Shown piece by piece: positions 1 through 12,700 of a DNA stretch of 64,000 bases; position 1 is the first letter of the stretch, and each line of letters begins with the position of its first letter. This DNA is from Acholoe squamosa. Its lineage: Eukaryota; Annelida; Polychaeta; Phyllodocida; Polynoidae. A program made the position numbers and the translations under genes. The stretch spans positions 41,206,002-41,270,001 of the forward strand of contig OX439046.1 of the NCBI GenBank assembly GCA_949317995.1. The letters are read 5' to 3'. The notes below the pieces were generated by a model. That model was not told where the DNA came from and did not search any database. It saw nothing but the letters and a program-made list of their open reading frames with translations.

Positions 1-504
1 ATCATGTTTCACATAACAATGATACAGGTACAAACTGAGCACCATTTAAATATGTTCTGGAATATTATCCTAATAGATTCTACATATAGGTTTATCAATT
101 CTGAGGATAAATAGGTTTGTTACACATGCATTGTTTATTCTACATATGTCCTATTTTTTCTTATATTTTCCTACTTTTGTCCTACTTTTTCAAAGGGGTC
201 TGCCGGACACCCTGACATTACTTATCTTGTGATATCTAAAAATGTTATGAATTCTCTAAGCTATACACCTTATTGGAAACAGTTTAAAGGTTTGAAATAC
301 CTATTTGGCCATAACTTTATTTCTAATTAGATTTTTTTTTTTTTAAGAATTACTTGACTGCTGTATGGAGGTACATACAGCTCTTCCAGCCCCTGCTTCT
401 ATTTCATGAAATTGTTTGGGGAATTGAAAGTGAATTTGGCTAATCAAAATCAATACAAAAGCGCCAAATTGGCTAATAAGGAAAGTTTACTAGCGCTAAC
501 CCAG
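1..504. other. Non-coding, probably SKIC2 intron
   Basis: AT-rich sequence upstream of the first recognised exon. I see no coding exon, RNA gene or complete transposon here. It is most likely the intron preceding the exon at 625, because the helicase core of the gene must lie further upstream. Confidence 0.5.
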
Positions 505-663
505 TGACTACATTACAGGGTAAGCCGATGCTGCTATCATCCCTGTTTAAGTTGTATTGACAACACTACAGGGTAAGCTGACGCTGCAGTCATCCCTGTT
601 TGAGTTGTATTGACTACATTACAGGGTAAGCCGACGCTGCTGTCGTCTCAGTTCCGGCTGACG
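505..663 (+). repeat. 53-bp tandem triplication of a splice acceptor and exon start
   Basis: Three copies at 53-bp spacing each contain ACTACATTACAGGGTAAGC or a close variant (the GGTAAG falls at about 519, 572 and 625). Each unit holds about 14 bp of intron end plus about 39 bp of exon start. The third copy leads into the full SKIC2 exon. The first copy reads GKPMLLSSLFKLY and then a stop, clearly related to the true exon start [14 protein letters not shown]. The upstream copies therefore look like decoy acceptors with aborted exon starts. Confidence 0.85.
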
Positions 664-783
664 TACAGCATGATCCTGAACCTCCTGCGCGTGGAGCAGC
701 TCCGGGTGGAGGACATGATGAGACGCAGCTTCTCTGAGTTCCACAACCAGAAGGACACTTCCAAACATGAGGAAGCTCTCAAG
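625..783 (+). CDS. SKIC2: SKIC2 exon: end of helicase core
   Basis: It encodes GKPTLL to HEEALK in phase 0. The acceptor is ATTACAG|GGT and the donor AAG|GTATTG. It contains the conserved [13 protein letters not shown] motif at the junction between the helicase core and the arch. The acceptor is the last of three tandem copies. Confidence 0.93.
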
Positions 784-3700
784 GTATTGATGTTGATTTT
801 GAATCAAATTAGTGGGTTCTTATTGGGATAGCTTGCTTTTATGGTAGGTGAATTTCAGGTTTGTGGTGCTTGGCACATTTACATGTGCACTTAAAAATCT
901 CAGTCAAAAAGCAGATGCCAGAGATACATATAAACTTCGTCATTCACTTTAAATCTACCATATTATAAAACAATCATTAGATTCATTTTATGGTTTAGTG
1001 AATGTAGAAACTTTTAAGCGTTTCATGGTTGGAGAATTACTACATAATAAATACTTAGGTTGACCTGTTATGTTTGTCAAGTTGTCATTGATCATGAATA
1101 TATTTTCTTTTCTATTCTGTAACCTTGCAGGTCCTAGAACAGAAGATAGCTGAATTACCTGAAGTAGTAGACTACATGGGAGACCTAGAAGCCTACTACA
1201 TGGCATGCCGGGACTACCATGAACTCCGTATATATCTCCAGGTAATATCAAACCTCCAACTAACAATGGACTGCCTACTTTTAAACAATAAAAGCCAGCA
1301 GTATGGGATGCAATAGAAATGTGTGAGGTACCGTAGTACATGAAGCACACCTGGGGTATAAGCTCCCCCGCCTCCCAACCCCACCCCCAACTGAGTTGAG
1401 GCTAATGTTCCAGGTCGCAATGATAGATGTCGTAGCGGCCTCATAGGAGAAGCGCATGCGCAGATCCGTAGTTGTCAGACTGCTGGACATTTCCATAGGA
1501 GGAGGACGCTCGGCAATTTGGCTTATAATTTCGAGTGAGTCTTGGCAATTTTACTATACTTCTATTTTGTCTACTTTTATGTCACCAACAAAGAAGTTAG
1601 AACCAGTTGGCGGTAAAATCTCATCCTTTTCTAGTTGGGCGCCGAACGCAAAACTTTGTCTCGGTTCGGTCGTTTTCGGCTGTTTTGTTGGTTCTGGTCG
1701 GCTTTGAGACGGATTATTTAAAAAAACAGTGAGATAATATCCTTTTTAACTGTTTTTAAACTTTAGTTACTGTACATATTTACTTGTTTGTGTGTAAATT
1801 TGTGTTTGTTTTGGGTGATAATAGAGGTTTTTCCCATAGACCCAAGCCTGTACTGTCACTTTGGTGTCAGTCTGCCTGGTTGGGGTGGTGTTTGAGGTTT
1901 TCTACCTCCACACCCCTGCTGAGGGTAATTAGGAGGACTTCTGCTTCCTTTTACCTGTCGGTTTACCTCTTTATCCCCAAATTTAGCTAAAGTTGTCAAT
2001 TTTAGGCTTGTGTTCTGAAGCCTTGATTGACACTTGATGTTGTCAACTTACCCATAGGTTCATGATCTGGTGCCTCAGTTGACATCATCAAACGAAATAA
2101 TTTTAGTAGACCATTGCACTGGTTAGATTGTCACAGATATGCCTCCTGATGGAGAACAGTCTGTTGACCCACCTGGCTATGTTCTGAGCTGGTGAACTTA
2201 ACCTATGTTTTATTAAAATTATTTTGTTCCTGATACACTCAAAGTCGGACCGCTGCAAGTCTCCACATTAATTTCTGATGAAAGAAGTGGTATTAGCCAT
2301 CCTGTACTCACAGACTGACTTGTGAATGAAATGGCTGTGTATCAGGGAGGTTATTTACACCAATAAGACACTGGACTCATAACTTCGTAACTGTCCGGAC
2401 CTGCGGTAGGGACTTGTTACTGGAGTTGGGTGTAAGATGACCTTGACACCACCAGAGTTGTGGCCCCCTGGCACAATACTGTTTAGCTGATCTTTAAATC
2501 AGCAGTTCGATTTTCTACCATTTTCGCTGATTATAATAGAAAATTTTGACCTGTCTCCCTGGGGAGGGCAGAAGTCTTAGAAACAGTGTCTAAATACGGC
2601 TGTATAGGTTGTTACTCGTAAATCTGTTTTACCTACCGTAATCTCCCGCGTATAAGGCGTGTCTTATACGCGGGGTTTTAGTTCTACCTGGATCTACAAG
2701 GGGGACACGAAGACATTTCTTTTGATATGTTACACTCCCATATGGCCACAAATGCTGCATATGGGGTCCTGGGGGTCCAAGCAACACATAGATTTTTGAA
2801 TTTTGAGAATCCATTCAGTAGATCTCCCGCGCCTTATACGTGGGAGATTACCGTATACCTTATGCCGAAAAATTCCTTATTTATGTAGAGGTCGGCGAAA
2901 ACATACTTGGAAACACTGGGTTTCGAACCCGGGACCTCTCAATGCGAGCGCTCTACCACTGAGCTACATCCCCAGACCTGAAGTTCTTTACCTTCCACCT
3001 ACATCTGGATCTGTATGACACAAGGGGGCAATGTTCACTGGCTGACCAGCCCCTGGGGGCTGGTGCAACCGGAACGGGGACAGATAACATACCGCCATGG
3101 ACTCACAGCCAGAGCTGGCCCCTACATTTAGAAGAAATTTAAAGATTAGCCTCCTCGCAGAGGGCTGATTGTCTTAATTTATTACTGTGTCTATTCAGGT
3201 TGTATAGGTTGTGAATTGTTATAACAGTTTTGCCTATACTTTATGCCGAAAGATTTCTCACCCTGAGAAATTTCACAGTTGGTCACTCGCTAGGTTCGGT
3301 TTTGATTGAAAAATCAAAAACACCTATACCTTATGCCCAAAAAATTCACATGGCTGTGAATTTGTGTTAATGTTATAAATGCTTATAAGTGTGACCAATG
3401 ATTTATACAAAAGTTCTTTTGAATTTTTGCAGATGTCTCAAGGTGCGCATACCTCAAGTAGACAAAGTAAAGATACTCAGACAACAAACGGCTGTTATAA
3501 ACGCCATGATGAAGCGGGGGGACAGTTCGAGAGTGCCAACAAAAGCCCAGGTCTATAGTCAAGCTGACGAGATCGAGGTGTTGGGCTCTGAGCCAATTGA
3601 AAGGCAAGACTAGAAAGGTCAACACACGCCCTGATGACTCGAAAATGACCAGAACACCATCTCCTCCGGTTTTGGAGCCAGCTGAGAAGCAACGGCTCAA

Positions 3701-6700
3701 GCAAGAACCGAAAACTCATCCCTCAGATAAGGTCAAGAAGAAGAAGAAGAAGAAGAAGAGGAAGAGGAAGAGGAAGAGGAAGAGGAAGAGGAGGAGGAAG
3801 AGGAAGAGGAAGAGGAGGAAGAAGAAGAAGAAGAGCAGGAAGGCTCTAAAGAGGGTACAGATCATCAGGAAGGTGATGAAGAGGAGGAAGAAGAGGAAGT
3901 CAAAACCGAAGAAGGTTCAGAGCCTCCAAGTCCTCATAAACCTCGCTCAAGGTCGAGTCACAAGCACAAAAGACACAGAAGGTCACGCTCACACTCCCAG
4001 CGCAGACACAGGTCTTGAACCAGGTCAGGATCCCGGTCACGCTCTAGACGAGGCAGATGCAGGTCAAGATCGAGACCTTACTCACGATCACATAGGCACA
4101 GATATCCAGGTCGAGGTCTCGCTCTAGGTCACAAAGACACAGATCAAGATCCAGATCTTCATCACCAAGCTCAAAGTCAAGGTCTCGCTCAAGGCATCGC
4201 TCGAGGTCTCACTCCAAAGACCAAGAAATGTGCCCGACAATCCACTGTTGAGACAGAGAAACGTCCACAAAAGGAAAAAGAGGCAGAGCAAGTCCTCTGA
4301 CTATACACATGAGGATGATGATGAAGACTCTAAAGATCCTTTTGAAGGTCAAAAGAGCAGGGCGTTTGCGGACAAAGCTCGAGAAATCCAAAATAAGGAA
4401 AGTGGTCCCAAGAAATCTTCGGTTTAGCTGCTACCATCCAGAGATTGTTGTTGAATGCCAATGCTAAGGATTGCGAGCCTAAGGTGACTGAAGAATATCT
4501 ACCACCAAAAAATGTGTCAGCCATGGTGGTACCGCCACTTGAAGCTTCTATCAAAAAGGAGCTAGATAAGAAAGAGACTATTCTAGATGAGTACATGTGT
4601 AAGGCACAAGCTGCCATCATGGCAGCCATGACTGCAATCATCCCGACAATAACTTTGATGGTGGACAGGGGTGATGGCGATGAACAGTTGAATGAACGGG
4701 CCAAAGACGCCATCGACTGCCTAGAATTGATGGGGTACGCCAACAACATCTTAGTGAGACGCAGAAGGGAGAATCTTAGGCACAAGATCCAAGAAGACAT
4801 CAAACAAGAAGTCATAGAAGATCCCATGGGAGGGGCCACATTGTTTGCAGAGGCTAGGTTGATAGTCACTGAGACAGCGGAAGAGCGTGAGTTCACTAAG
4901 ATCTTGAAGCTGCGACAATCCACGGCCAAGAGGCTAGGTAAGAAGACTTAGCAGAAGAAATCCAGGTCGGATTTCCCCGAAGAGATCAAAACCCCAGAGG
5001 CGGAGGAAGTCGCACCAACTATCAGAAAAACTGAAGCAACAGCAACCAGGCCAAGTGCGGCGGTCGTGCAGGTCCCTCAAAACGAGGAGCGAAAAATTAG
5101 AAAAGGTGCGTAGTCCGAAGGCCTACCTATACCTTCGGAACACACCAGATAACTTTCTTGGTGGGCAGACTGTCTGCTTCTTGGACAATAGGGAGCCTAA
5201 GTCTCGCTATAAAGTATTCGTAAAAAAAAATTTTGATTTGGAACTAAAATGACCAATATTTGAATTGACCTGGAGGCCCAACATATATGAAATTTTAAGG
5301 CTCAACTCTCATTCTTAAAAAAGTTATGCTAGGCCTAAAATATTCCCCTATCCTTCAAGCCTGCGGGCGATAATATGCTGAGCTCAGAATCCGCCCGCAC
5401 GTAACGTGACTTCGCCTCCCTATTGGAGATCAATCACTAGTGACTCTTGGGTTTTAAAAAATGCGGGTGACATTGAAATCCCTTTTACAGCTACCCCGCA
5501 CCAGAGACATGAACCGCAACCCTATAATCTTAGAGATTACGATCCACATAAGATTGACCTAGAAATAGACAGAATGGTTACCAAAAGGGTTATCGCAAAA
5601 AGGTTGAGGATGAAGAGGGCCAATGGGTTTCGTGTATCTTCCCTGTTGCGAAATCTAATGGCGATGCTCGAATCATCCTAGATCTTACGGAACTGAATAA
5701 CCTCGTTCTAAACGAACATTTTAAAATGGAAAACTTAGATACAGCTATCAACTTGATAGGAGAGGGTGTGTATATGGCATCTATTGACCTTAAAGATGCA
5801 TACTACACTTTCCCTATCAGGGAACCAGATCGGAAATATCTAAAATTTGTAAGGAACAATGAGCTTTTTCAGTACCATGTGATTCCCAATGGAATAGCTT
5901 GTGCTCCTCTAATATTCACAAAGTTACTAGCGCCAATTTTCTGTAACTTGCGCCAACAGGGATTTATGGCTTTTCTCTACATTGATGATACCTTCATTAT
6001 AGGTGAAACATTTCTGATTTTGTCCCTGGTATTTTGAATATCAAGGTGGACAGAGCATCCCGGGTCTTTAAAGACAATCTAGAATGGAGCCTAAATGCTC
6101 GCATATTCAGAAGAATATGCAGGATTTGGGGCAAACCTGAATAGGACCTTTTTGCGCTGGTTTGTCTGGCCCTGCCTATGGGACCAGGCAAATAAAAGAA
6201 TACTTGCTATCCTTTGGGAAGAGTAGGCCATTGAAGCCCCGGTAGCGGTTTTCCCCCTCACCCCTCCTCATAGATGCAGTCATTCATCTCATAGATTCGG
6301 TCATCCATAGATGCGGTCACTGCTGTGTTGGGCAAGCAGCATATAAATATCTGTCCTAAAAGAAAAGAAAGGACTTCATGTCGAAATCGAATGCCTGAGT
6401 TCCTCGATGGCCCCCGGACGTAAAACTAAACAAACAAACAAAAGCCTCAAGGCTCAGCAACAAATGTGATTGCTATTGCTCCTGGATGCCAGATCCAGGA
6501 GCGTCCCATTTTGACGCCTTTACCATGTCTTGAGAGGGAGTTGACGCTTAAACGTTTCCTCCTTTCAGCTTGGTCACCAGAAAAGCCAAAAGGGAAAAGC
6601 CCAGAAAGATGATTTTGATTGTTCCAGACTGGCCGGGAAGACCGTGGTATCATCTCATAAAAAAACACGAAAATCTAAAGATCTACCCTCGTCCGGGAAA

Positions 6701-9700
6701 CCTTGAGTCGAAGGGACGAGGGTGTTTCATGAGAAACATCGGCCTTCGGGCTTTGAAACTGTAAAGCAGGATTTAATCTGAAACCAGGGGTGCGATCGGA
6801 GAACTACTGAATTTTTGCTAGAAAGTTGGTCCGCTGGTACACGAAAGGTGTACGAGAAATTATGATATCAATATGCTTTATGGACTAATGATATAAAGTA
6901 TTTTCATCCTTAACCTCTACCTGGATATGCATAACAAAATTGGGAGCCTGGGTTCAACACAGAGCATGTCAGATGGATTGATATACATGTATGGTGGTGT
7001 AGTTTTAAGGGAGATTCTTCTCACTCCCTCTCTGCATATGTATTCACATATAACTGTCAGGGTTTATATATTTAAGTATCCTTCTTATCATCCCTAAGTA
7101 CCTACATATGAAAGGAATATGACATGTGAATGGCATTTTCCTACTACCACCTTGGCCAGAGATATAACTCTTATATTAGGATGGGGAATCGTCTCACGCC
7201 AGGGAGTTTCGTCTCACACCCTGTATATCAAGGCATATATAACTAGCAGGCCATCATATTTAATAATCCTCTTTATGATGCTTAACTACATATATAATAA
7301 AGGAATAGGATATATGATTGTCATTTTCCTACTATGACCTTGGCCATAGATATACCTAATATAGTGGAGGGGATTTGTCTCACCCCGGGAGATTCGTCTC
7401 AGGTCCTGCTTAAAATCATACCAATTTCTCTCAGACTAGAAAATGAAGGAATTATTAGCCAATTTAGGTGTTCTATAGCTCATATTATAGGGTAACATGA
7501 CTGTTTTAATTACCATTTACAAAATTGAAAGTAAGTTTAATGTTGCATAATATAAAGGGGTGCCATTGTACACAATGGTAGGGCGTGAGACGAATCTCCC
7601 TCTCCTCTTTTTATAGTGCATCTTTGCCCCTGAGCTGTACCTTCAGTTTTTGTATTTAACCTACCCCTATATATGGATGTTATGTCCTAACCATTGTAGT
7701 ATGCACCCATAAAATCTTTAATAGATGCTGTCATTTATTTTTGGGTACAATCCAGCCCAAATGACGACAAGTGGTGCCTATCGACCATATGAGCCGGTGG
7801 GCCACTTTCTGATTAATTCACCAGGTCTCCTATCACTCCCCTTCCCCTTTTGAGGTGTGCCGGTTCGTACGGCTCCTTTTGGAAAAGGGCAGGGCTTTTG
7901 GCACTGTTAAGGCCGCTATATGTGCATTGTCGGTTTTAGTAAGAAACCTTGACAACGGGGCGACCATGTGTACCCATTATTGGGTACGCAGGGCCGTCCA
8001 GACCGCCTACAGAAAGAATCCTCCTTCTCCCAGATATACCCACTTCTGGGATGTTAGGCAGGTTTTCAACATGTTCCGGCGTTGAGGTGCCAATGAAGAC
8101 CTGTCGATCCAGTTGTTGGGCTTCGAACTGGTCACATTGATTCTGCTAGTCACTGGCCAGAGGGGTCAAGTCATTCCAGCGCTTGATCTCCAAAATGTGT
8201 TCTATTTGGCTTCAGGATCTGTATGTTTCGTTTTAAAGAATCTAATGAAAACAGCACATACGGGGGAACCACTCAAGGAACTGGTCCTGGAACCATTTCA
8301 TGAGGAGACTCTGTGCATCGTCTGTGCTTTGACGCGATATGTCCAGATCACGAAGCCTTTCAGGAGGGACAAGAAAGGGCGAAAGAAACATTCGCTCTTC
8401 TTGTCCTACATTAGACCACATAAGGAGATCTCGCAGGACACTTCTAAGAGGTGGGTCCTCACGGTACTTTCCGCGGCTGGAATTGACACCAGGGTATACC
8501 AAGCTCACTCCACCAGGTGTGCTAGCAACTCTGGTGGAGGGAGACTCGGTGTATTCACTGCTGTAATGCTTCACCATGGAGATTAGACATATGCCAAGAC
8601 CATGGCGAAGCACTACAACAAATCCATAGAGAAACCCAACCCTCCAAAATCACTTGCTAAAAATTCTCCTGGAGGACTTGATTGAGTGACTGGGCTAAAT
8701 TGATTGATGCTCCCCTAAGAGGGTACACCTCAAAAGGGGAGAATTTTCTAATAGCTTTTGCCAGAGCTATTTTTTATGCTAGCACTATGAATAGGTGCCT
8801 CATATGATTGAATCAATCAGCCTTTTTTTTTGGCATTGTTCTTTGCCAATTTTGAACCCGCAGATAAGGGTAAATAGAAGTAGCTTTTTCATTTGGCTGT
8901 CGAAGAACAGCTACTTTTTCTTTTCATCACCTGACTATTGTGCTAATGCCAGGTTATTCACTTTTCCTAAAACAGTCCTGTGTTACAGTCCTATGTGGGA
9001 ATTAGTAACGTTAGATAAGATAGGACTATGGAAATGGGCAGTCAATCAGCTGAACTTGAAAGTCTCACAAGAGGCCACAACAACATCTATCGTTGCAACC
9101 TGGAATATAAAATTAATCGATACTTACATGTAAGTTGATGATTAATTGTTGTTCCAGGAGCAACGATAGATTGTTGCGGGTACATAGGCCCACCCATCCT
9201 CCATAGGATGAATAGATTAGTGACAGTCAGGCATAATCATTAATCTGCGATATTCAAGCTTTCTTGAATATATTATCTATATATAGATTTTATATAGATA
9301 CGAATTCATCTATATACATATGACTATTGAAAAAATAGATATTTAAATTAATTTCCTATGTACCTAAAACGAAATTTCTTTCAGCGATTGATTCACTGCC
9401 AGCCGACGTCTGACAACTAGGGATCTGCGCATGCGCTTCTCCTATGAACCCTGCAACGATCTATCATTGCTCCTGGAACAACAATTAATCATCAACTTAC
9501 ATGTAAGTATCGATTAATTTTGTATTATAGTTCTGTTCTATAGTAACGGTTCCCCATTAGGTACACTTTAGCTTAAGGAATGTCCTACAGCCACAGTAAG
9601 CATCAGATACTTGTATAAGCCTTTATTTGAGGTACCATAAAACCCTGGTCATAAGCCGGCCCCGGTCATCAGCCGGGGGGTGAGTTCAGGGAAATCCTAT

Positions 9701-12700
9701 AAGCCGGTTTTGAGGTCAAATTTTTACCATATGCTCTTTATTCTATAGTAAAAATTAAACAGTCATAAGCCGGGGGTAGATTTTGGGAGAAATTTAGAAG
9801 CCGGTTTTGGTCAAAAATAGAAAAAAAAATCTACCTTATGACCGAGGTTTTACGGTATATCCATAGATACCTGCTTATCAAAATTGTAACACCCTTTTTT
9901 TTCTCCAACAGAAAGTGATGCTGTCACACCCAGTGGCCATCAAGTGCCTATCACCAGGCCGGGTTGTAGTGGTTGATACCAATCAACACCCAAACACACT
10001 TGGTGTTGTACTGCAGCAGGGCACCACAACGTCTAGTGCCGGCAAGGAGCGCATCTTCACCGTGCTGCTTATATGTGAACAGGATGACCCGTCTGGTGCA
10101 CAACTTACACCAACAGACGCAGACAAGGAGACCGGTGACTGGGCCATGCCGCGCCCTGTCACTGACGATGAACTCTTCCAACCAGACGGTCCATGTGGGC
10201 ACAAGGTGGTGACTGTAGGTTCAGAGGGAATCAGTGTTATCACCACCAAGACACTTAAAGTTAATGCTGACCGCATCATTGACGATGTAAATAAGCGGAA
10301 GATACCAAGGTTCAGGTGAGTTTTTACAACATTATGATAACACTTATCATTTTGTCTTTCTTGTATTTCATAAAATCTGTCCCCTGCACACGTTATTCGA
10401 AACACACTAATTCAGAGTTAAACTGGCTGCCAGCAGTATAAACAATATGCTTTGTTAGCTTGATATCTTAATGGCATGTAGAACAAAGGTGATAACTGTT
10501 CTAGATTTTACAGGGTCCATATCACAAGAGAAATTGAATTTTAAAGCTGGGGTAAGAGTTCAGATATATAGATTTCCCTCCTTGGCTCTCTTCAAGATAC
10601 GACCTGATAAATACACTGAACCTCCTGGGTAACATTAGTTCCGACTGATCGTACACTGTATGAATCACTGTCTGGTCTTTTGTGACATATCTCAAACTCC
10701 ACAGCGAACTTAATAACAAACCATTCCACTGATATACAAGAATTAGGCATGACTTTCTATCACCAACCCTTGGCCAATAGCTAAGGGTTACTTTTGCTGC
10801 CTTGTAGACATCATTCAGATAGTATCTAGAACCACCTCTGTATACTCTATCCATATGCTGGAGTAGACATACCCTGCCTATTCTTGTGCATTAGCGCTGA
10901 GCTTATAGTGGATGTATTGAATGGAACAATTGCGGTCCTCCATGGTGGTGGGTAGACACGTGGGGTTTCACACAAAAGAACGGTAGGTACTACAATAGAC
11001 ATTTTCAAGCAGGGCTGGGCATTTCTGATGATCCTGGAGCCAGTGCAGGCACAGCCGTAGCTGGCTACTGGAGAAGCATTGGTGGAGCAGAAGTTTAAAG
11101 CTGGGTGGATCCAAAATTTGAAAATAATTCATGGTGAGGCCCCTCCATACCCCATTCCTCATTAATTGTTTGGCTTTGGGGGGGGGGGGTTGCATGGATG
11201 CACAAAAAACTTAACACTATTTTATTTTGATCTATTGCAGCACGAGGGCTGTTTTGCTGAAAAGGAGTTTAGAATTTTTATGCCCCTCCCTCAAACCGAA
11301 AGCTATAGATATTAACAATGTAGCTGAATGGGTAGATAGACAGTAAAATCATGAACTCAGCAAAGTGACTAAGGTAGGGGGGTCTAGGGAAAATTTAGAA
11401 TTCTAGACAGTATTTGGTGCACTCTGATGTATTTCTAGGCTCCAATGCATTGGCTTTTTTTTTTACTACAAATTGGGTGTGGGGGACTAGAATTTCATTT
11501 AGACGGATTGGACTGAAGGTAAACTAATGATTGGACTGGGTGTGTGGGTGGGGACCCACATTGCCACGCTCATCCTGCCCTAAACCGCAGCCCCATGCAG
11601 TATTTCTCTACTGCCATGGTTCTCCTGTGGTCCACACCCTCAAGTCCTCCTATTTCTCCAACCATGGCCTCATCTTGTCATCCTTTCCACCCTCTACCTA
11701 CCCCACCCTTCTATCCTTTACTATCTACCCTGTGAAGTCCTCCCTAATCTCCTACATACAAGGCAAATCCCACATATTACATTATCATGTAAGGCATATA
11801 TAAGAGTTGAAGAGAAAGCTATAAGGTGATCAGTAGATACCATCTAGTGCATTGGCACCCTGAACAAAACTAATCCAGCACATCCTTCCCCATCAGAGCC
11901 ATTAATATCCTATCCTCTCTATGCTCCTCCCCTCCCCCATCCCCACCCTATACCCCACAACTAGAATCCTCAACCATTGACTTCTTATGTTGATACCAGA
12001 AGTACCACAAGTGGGCCTCCAGGTAATTGTAAGTAGAGATATATGCATTTGATGCTAAATTTGAGGGCAGACAGGAATTTAAATTAATATAATGAAAATC
12101 CAGAGAGAGATTACCGCAGTACATATACAGAATAGTAAAGCTAATTTGGGAGACAATCAATCAGGGACAGGGGTACCAGTGACAAGTAAGATGGAGGGAT
12201 GGGGTAGGGGAAAGGCAGTAGGCTATAAGCAATGGGCATGCAGGGGGAAATGTGAAGAAGGAGTCAGGAGTATAGGAATACTGGTACCGTAATCTCCCGC
12301 GTAGAAGGCACAGCTCGCGTAGAAGGCGCCCCTCCCAACTCAGAGAAGGCCTTTTCACGTAGAAGGCGCACCTACCTCTTCTGGATTGATTTCTGGAAAA
12401 AACCCACGTAGAAGGCGCCCCCCCAACTCACAGGGGGGCTGTTTCGCGTAGAAGGCGCCCCCCGTCCCCACCCCCCCACCCACCTCTATGAGTTCAAGCT
12501 GTCATCGGCACATGGTCGGCGTATTGCCCGCCGAGCAAATCTACACCTCCAGGTCTGCCGCGGTGCTGGCTCTATGATTTCAAGCTGTCATCGGCACACG
12601 GTTGGCGTATTGCCCGCCGAGCAAATCTACAGCGACCAGGCTGCTGGCGCTATGAGTTCAAGCTGTCATCGGCACACGGTCGGCGTAATGCCCGCCGCGC

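Larger units (their letters stand above)
1484..3400 (+). other. DIRS-A 5' region with later insertions
   Basis: No gene is recognised. It holds a small inverted-repeat transposon (2634-2857), a tRNA-like pseudogene (2908-2973) and three copies of a CCTATACCTTATGCCGAAAA-like motif (about 2855, 3231 and 3322). Confidence 0.5.
1407..9530 (+). mobile_element. DIRS-like tyrosine-recombinase retrotransposon fossil (DIRS-A)
   Basis: An old DIRS-type element lies in an intron of SKIC2 in the same orientation as the gene. The left end (from about 1407, GTTCCAGGTCGCAATGATAG) and right end (about 9409-9530) are inverted copies sharing CATAGGAGAAGCGCATGCGC. A region at 9072-9180 is complementary to both outer ends, which is the internal complementary region expected of DIRS elements. 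Parts in order are a gag-like region (about 3597-4951), reverse transcriptase (about 5406-6037), a repeat-rich spacer, and tyrosine recombinase (about 7842-8680). The element is clearly dead, with many breaks in its genes and later insertions, and looks old. No target duplication is expected for this class. Without it the host intron would be about 0.55 kb. Confidence 0.85.

Noticed and set aside
4330-4929. 199-codon minus-strand frame
   Set aside because: Antisense shadow of the DIRS-A gag-like region.
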